DNA from: Zoogloeaceae bacterium
Lineage (GTDB): Bacteria > Pseudomonadota > Gammaproteobacteria > Burkholderiales > Rhodocyclaceae
Reading direction: 5' to 3'
DNA: 14,108 nt
Assembly: GCA_031267345.1 (NCBI GenBank)
Contig: JAIRZG010000053.1
Span: forward strand, 1 to 14,108
Shown here in pieces: positions 11,848 to 14,108 of this stretch; positions within the stretch are counted from its first letter, which is position 1; the number at the start of each line of letters is the position of its first letter. Under the pieces are notes generated by a model, which ran no database searches, was not told where the DNA came from, and worked only from the letters and a program-made list of their open reading frames with translations. The position numbers and the translations under genes were made by a program.

Positions 11848-11869
11848 CGACAGGCCTGAAGGCCTGTCG
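11848..11869 (-). terminator. Hairpin downstream of purH
   Basis: CGACAGGCC (11848-11856) and GGCCTGTCG (11861-11869) form a perfect 9-bp stem with a TGAA/TTCA tetraloop, 25 bases beyond the purH stop. No T run follows on the minus strand, so termination is likely assisted by the following hairpins or by Rho. Confidence 0.45.
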
Positions 11870-11894
11870 CTAATTTCTTGCTGTCGTACTCCGC

Positions 11895-13499
11895 TCAATG
11901 CCGGAAATGCCGCGCTCCCGTAAACACCATCGCCAGACCATGTTCGTTGGCGGCGGCAATCACTTCTTCGTCGCGCAGCGAGCCGCCGGGCTGGATGACG
12001 GCGGTCGCGCCTGCGGCGGCGAGCACATCCACACCATCGCGGAAGGGAAAAAAGGCGTCGGAGGCGACGACGGAACCGGCGAGCGCCAACCCGGCGTTTT
12101 GCGCCTTGAGACTGGCGATGCGGGCGGAATCGACGCGGCTCATTTGCCCCGCGCCCACGCCCAGCGTCATGCCATTGCCGCAAAAAACGATGGCGTTGGA
12201 TTTAACGAATTTGGCGACACGGCAGGCGAACAGCAAATCTTTCACCTGCGCGGGCGTCGGCGCTTTTTGCGTCACCACGTTCAGGTGTTCCGACTGGACG
12301 TTGAAGCTGTCCGGCGTTTGCGCCAGCAGACCGCCGCCGACGCGCTTCAGTTCCAGCGCGTGCGTGTCATGCGCCAATGGCGCTTGCAGCACACGCAGAT
12401 TCTGTTTGGCGGCCAGCAGTGTTTGCGCGGCGGCGGAAAAAGCGGGGGCGATCAGCACTTCGACAAAGTGTTTTCTCTCGCTCATCGCCTGCGCCACGTC
12501 CTCGCCCACTTCGCCATTGAAGGCGATGATGCCGCCGAAGGCGGAAGCGGGATCGGTCTTGAACGCCTTTTCGTAGGCTTCCAATAGACTCGCGCCGCTA
12601 GCGACGCCGCAGGGATTGGCGTGTTTGACGATGACGCAGGTCGGCTCCGGGAAGGTCTTGACGCATTCCCAGGCGGCGTCGGAATCGGCGATGTTGTTGT
12701 AGGAAAGTCCCTTGCCCTGCAATTGCCGACTGGCGGCGATGCTGCCGGAGACAACCTGCGGCTCGCGATAAAACGCCGCCTGTTGGTGCGGGTTTTCGCC
12801 ATAACGCAGGATTTCCACGCGGTCGAAAGCCAGATGCAGACGGGTGGGGAAAATTGCCGCGATGTTGTCCACTACGGGCGCTGCGGCTTCCGGCGCGGCT
12901 TCCACGCCTTCCGGTTGCCCCGTCAGCCAGTTGGCGATCATGCCATCATAGCGGGCGGTGTGGGTGAAGGCTTTTTTCGCCAGCGCAAAGCGCCGCGCCA
13001 GCGGCAATTCGCCCGCATTCGCCGCCAGCTCGGCGAGCAGGGGCGCGTAATCTTCGGGATCGGTGACAATCGCCACGCCCGCATAATTCTTGGCGGCGGA
13101 ACGCACCATCGCCGGGCCGCCGATGTCGATGTTTTCAATGGCCTCCGCCAGCGTCACATCGGGTTTGGCGACGGTGGCGGCGAACGGATAGAGATTGACG
13201 CAGACCAAATCAATGGGGGGAATGTCGTGCGCCGCCAGCGTCGCCAGATGCTCCGGCAGGTCGCGCCGCGCCAAGATGCCGCCATGCACTTTGGGATGCA
13301 GGGTCTTCACCCGCCCATCCAGCATTTCAGGAAAGCCAGTGTAGTCGGCGATTTCGGTAACGGCAAGTCCCGCGTCAGCGAGCAGCCTTGCCGTGCCGCC
13401 GGTAGACAAAAGCTTGACGCCCAACGCCGCGAGACCGTGGGCAAATTCGAGAACGCCCGCCTTGTCGGAGACGGAAATCAGGGCTTGTTGAATTTTCAT
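11895..13499 (-). CDS. purH: AICAR transformylase / IMP cyclohydrolase PurH
   Basis: PurH does the last two steps of de novo IMP synthesis. The 534-residue protein is full length. The N-terminal cyclohydrolase domain (~1-200) has LISVSDKAGVLEFA, KLLSTGGTARLL, GFPEMLDGRVKTLHPKVHGG and ENIDIGGPAMVRSAAKN. The C-terminal transformylase domain has LRYGENPHQQAAFY, CVIVKHANPCGVASG, DPASAFGGIIAFN and the closing PGGSLRDEEVIAAANEHGL then MVFTGARHF. The ATG 13499 gives the family start; only a weak ribosome site is seen. It points toward purD but is separated from it by about 1.3 kb holding an Excalibur gene, phage scrap, repeats and the tfoX-like gene. Confidence 0.96.
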   Translation of the reverse strand: MKIQQALISVSDKAGVLEFAHGLAALGVKLLSTGGTARLLADAGLAVTEIADYTGFPEMLDGRVKTLHPKVHGGILARRDLPEHLATLAAHDIPPIDLVCVNLYPFAATVAKPDVTLAEAIENIDIGGPAMVRSAAKNYAGVAIVTDPEDYAPLLAELAANAGELPLARRFALAKKAFTHTARYDGMIANWLTGQPEGVEAAPEAAAPVVDNIAAIFPTRLHLAFDRVEILRYGENPHQQAAFYREPQVVSGSIAASRQLQGKGLSYNNIADSDAAWECVKTFPEPTCVIVKHANPCGVASGASLLEAYEKAFKTDPASAFGGIIAFNGEVGEDVAQAMSERKHFVEVLIAPAFSAAAQTLLAAKQNLRVLQAPLAHDTHALELKRVGGGLLAQTPDSFNVQSEHLNVVTQKAPTPAQVKDLLFACRVAKFVKSNAIVFCGNGMTLGVGAGQMSRVDSARIASLKAQNAGLALAGSVVASDAFFPFRDGVDVLAAAGATAVIQPGGSLRDEEVIAAANEHGLAMVFTGARHFRH

Positions 13500-13613
13500 G
13501 ACGATCCGATTAGTTGGAATTCAAAGAGTTTTTTCCAGAGGGTGTTGCCGCTATGGCGTATTGCAATATCTGCTGCGGGACAATCATGGGGTTTACTCCA
13601 AAAATGTGATTAT

Positions 13614-14108
13614 TCAAGGCGCAATGCCTATCATGACCAGGGGAACGGAAGGTACGCCACGCCCATTACGGATGACGTTGTAAAGCTCTCCTTCAAAGTA
13701 GCCGGGGCCGGAGGACATTTCCGCCTGCAAAGATTTCATCGGAAGAATCTCAATCCCCACATCGATTTCGTCACGCACATAAAAAGCCAGATGTTTGACA
13801 AACAGGTCATAGGCGACAAAAGCATATTTGCCAAACTGTACTTCGAGCGCTACCCGGTCTTTGACAAAATCTGTCTGGTTATAGCTGAAAATCGGCTGTT
13901 CTCCTGCGGTTTCTATCTTTTTCTTTTGTTCTTCGGCAGGCAGCGTCATGGTAGTGCGAATCAATTTTTCATCCTGCGTTACCCAATAGGATACCCGACT
14001 CTCATTCCAGCATTCCGCTTCCAGGCGTTGGGAGAACATTTTGTTCATTTCTATAGGACTGAATTTCAGTTCTCCTTGCATACGCGCCTCTTTGCTGATT
14101 TTGGTGCG
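13614..14108 (-). CDS. BglII-family restriction endonuclease (5' end outside window)
   Basis: The frame ends at 13614 and is open to the window edge (codons RTKISKEAR precede the ATG at 14081), so the true start probably lies beyond 14108. Counting from that ATG, D71, E80 and Q82 occur in TDFVKDRVALEVQFGK. The spacing equals the BglII active-site set D84-E93-Q95. The conserved core continues KYAFVAYDLFVKHLAFYV, IDVGIEILPMKSL, MSSGPGYFEGELYNVIR and RGVPSVPLVMIGI. The role would be DNA cleavage within a type II system, or a nuclease of another defence unit. No methyltransferase is visible in the window, but the upstream neighbour is not seen. The 114 bases between its stop and purH hold nothing recognisable. 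Confidence 0.75.
   Translation of the reverse strand, partial: RTKISKEARMQGELKFSPIEMNKMFSQRLEAECWNESRVSYWVTQDEKLIRTTMTLPAEEQKKKIETAGEQPIFSYNQTDFVKDRVALEVQFGKYAFVAYDLFVKHLAFYVRDEIDVGIEILPMKSLQAEMSSGPGYFEGELYNVIRNGRGVPSVPLVMIGIAP

Noticed and set aside
1..14108. CRISPR array, tRNA or rRNA genes
   Set aside because: No regularly spaced direct repeats, cloverleaf with a TTCGAATC-type T-arm, or rRNA-like stretch was found by reading both strands.

Overview
The window looks like part of a betaproteobacterial chromosome. The basis is the gene order queG / tsaE-amiC, the complete purH and purD genes, GC-rich codon usage and proteobacterial-type dispersed repeats; the lineage is inferred from these, not from a marker gene. 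It falls into three parts. Positions ~70-6260 are a decaying prophage of lambda-like organisation. Positions ~6400-10931 are core genes. Positions ~10932-14108 alternate core genes with repeat-rich, patchy DNA.

Prophage part. The phage genes are all on the minus strand and read right to left. They are a DnaB-like helicase remnant cut by an IS481-type insertion remnant, ninB with a lesion at its start codon, a Rha/KilAC antirepressor gene, a RecA-dependent nuclease (Ref family), a Q-position regulator split by a frameshift, and a terminase small subunit-like gene. No large terminase or structural gene follows. The antirepressor gene has its own promoter and a leader that folds like the C4 antisense RNA of phages P1/P7, and it has two in-frame starts, each with a Shine-Dalgarno sequence, like P1 Ant1/Ant2. 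Three toxin-antitoxin modules lie on the opposite (plus) strand: hicAB-1 (HTH-type HicB), hicAB-2 (ribbon-helix-helix-type HicB) and brnTA. Each has its own candidate promoter. The TA genes are intact while several phage genes carry single-base lesions, which suggests selection keeps the TA cargo while the phage decays.

Core part. tsaE (tRNA t6A synthesis) and amiC (Tat-exported cell-wall amidase) overlap on the minus strand. queG (queuosine synthesis) diverges from tsaE with only 11 bp between the start codons. purD overlaps an upstream TfoX N-domain gene by ATGA.

Right part. Between the tfoX-like gene and purH lie two GC-rich inverted-repeat copies, a fragment of an ORF6N phage regulator, a small membrane-anchored Excalibur protein and an array of three strong hairpins. 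Beyond purH the window ends inside a gene for a BglII-family restriction endonuclease that retains the D-x8-E-x-Q catalytic pattern.

The most interesting points are the C4-like antisense RNA with its dual-start antirepressor, the cluster of three TA modules, the frameshift in the Q-position gene, and the hidden helicase and ORF6N remnants.
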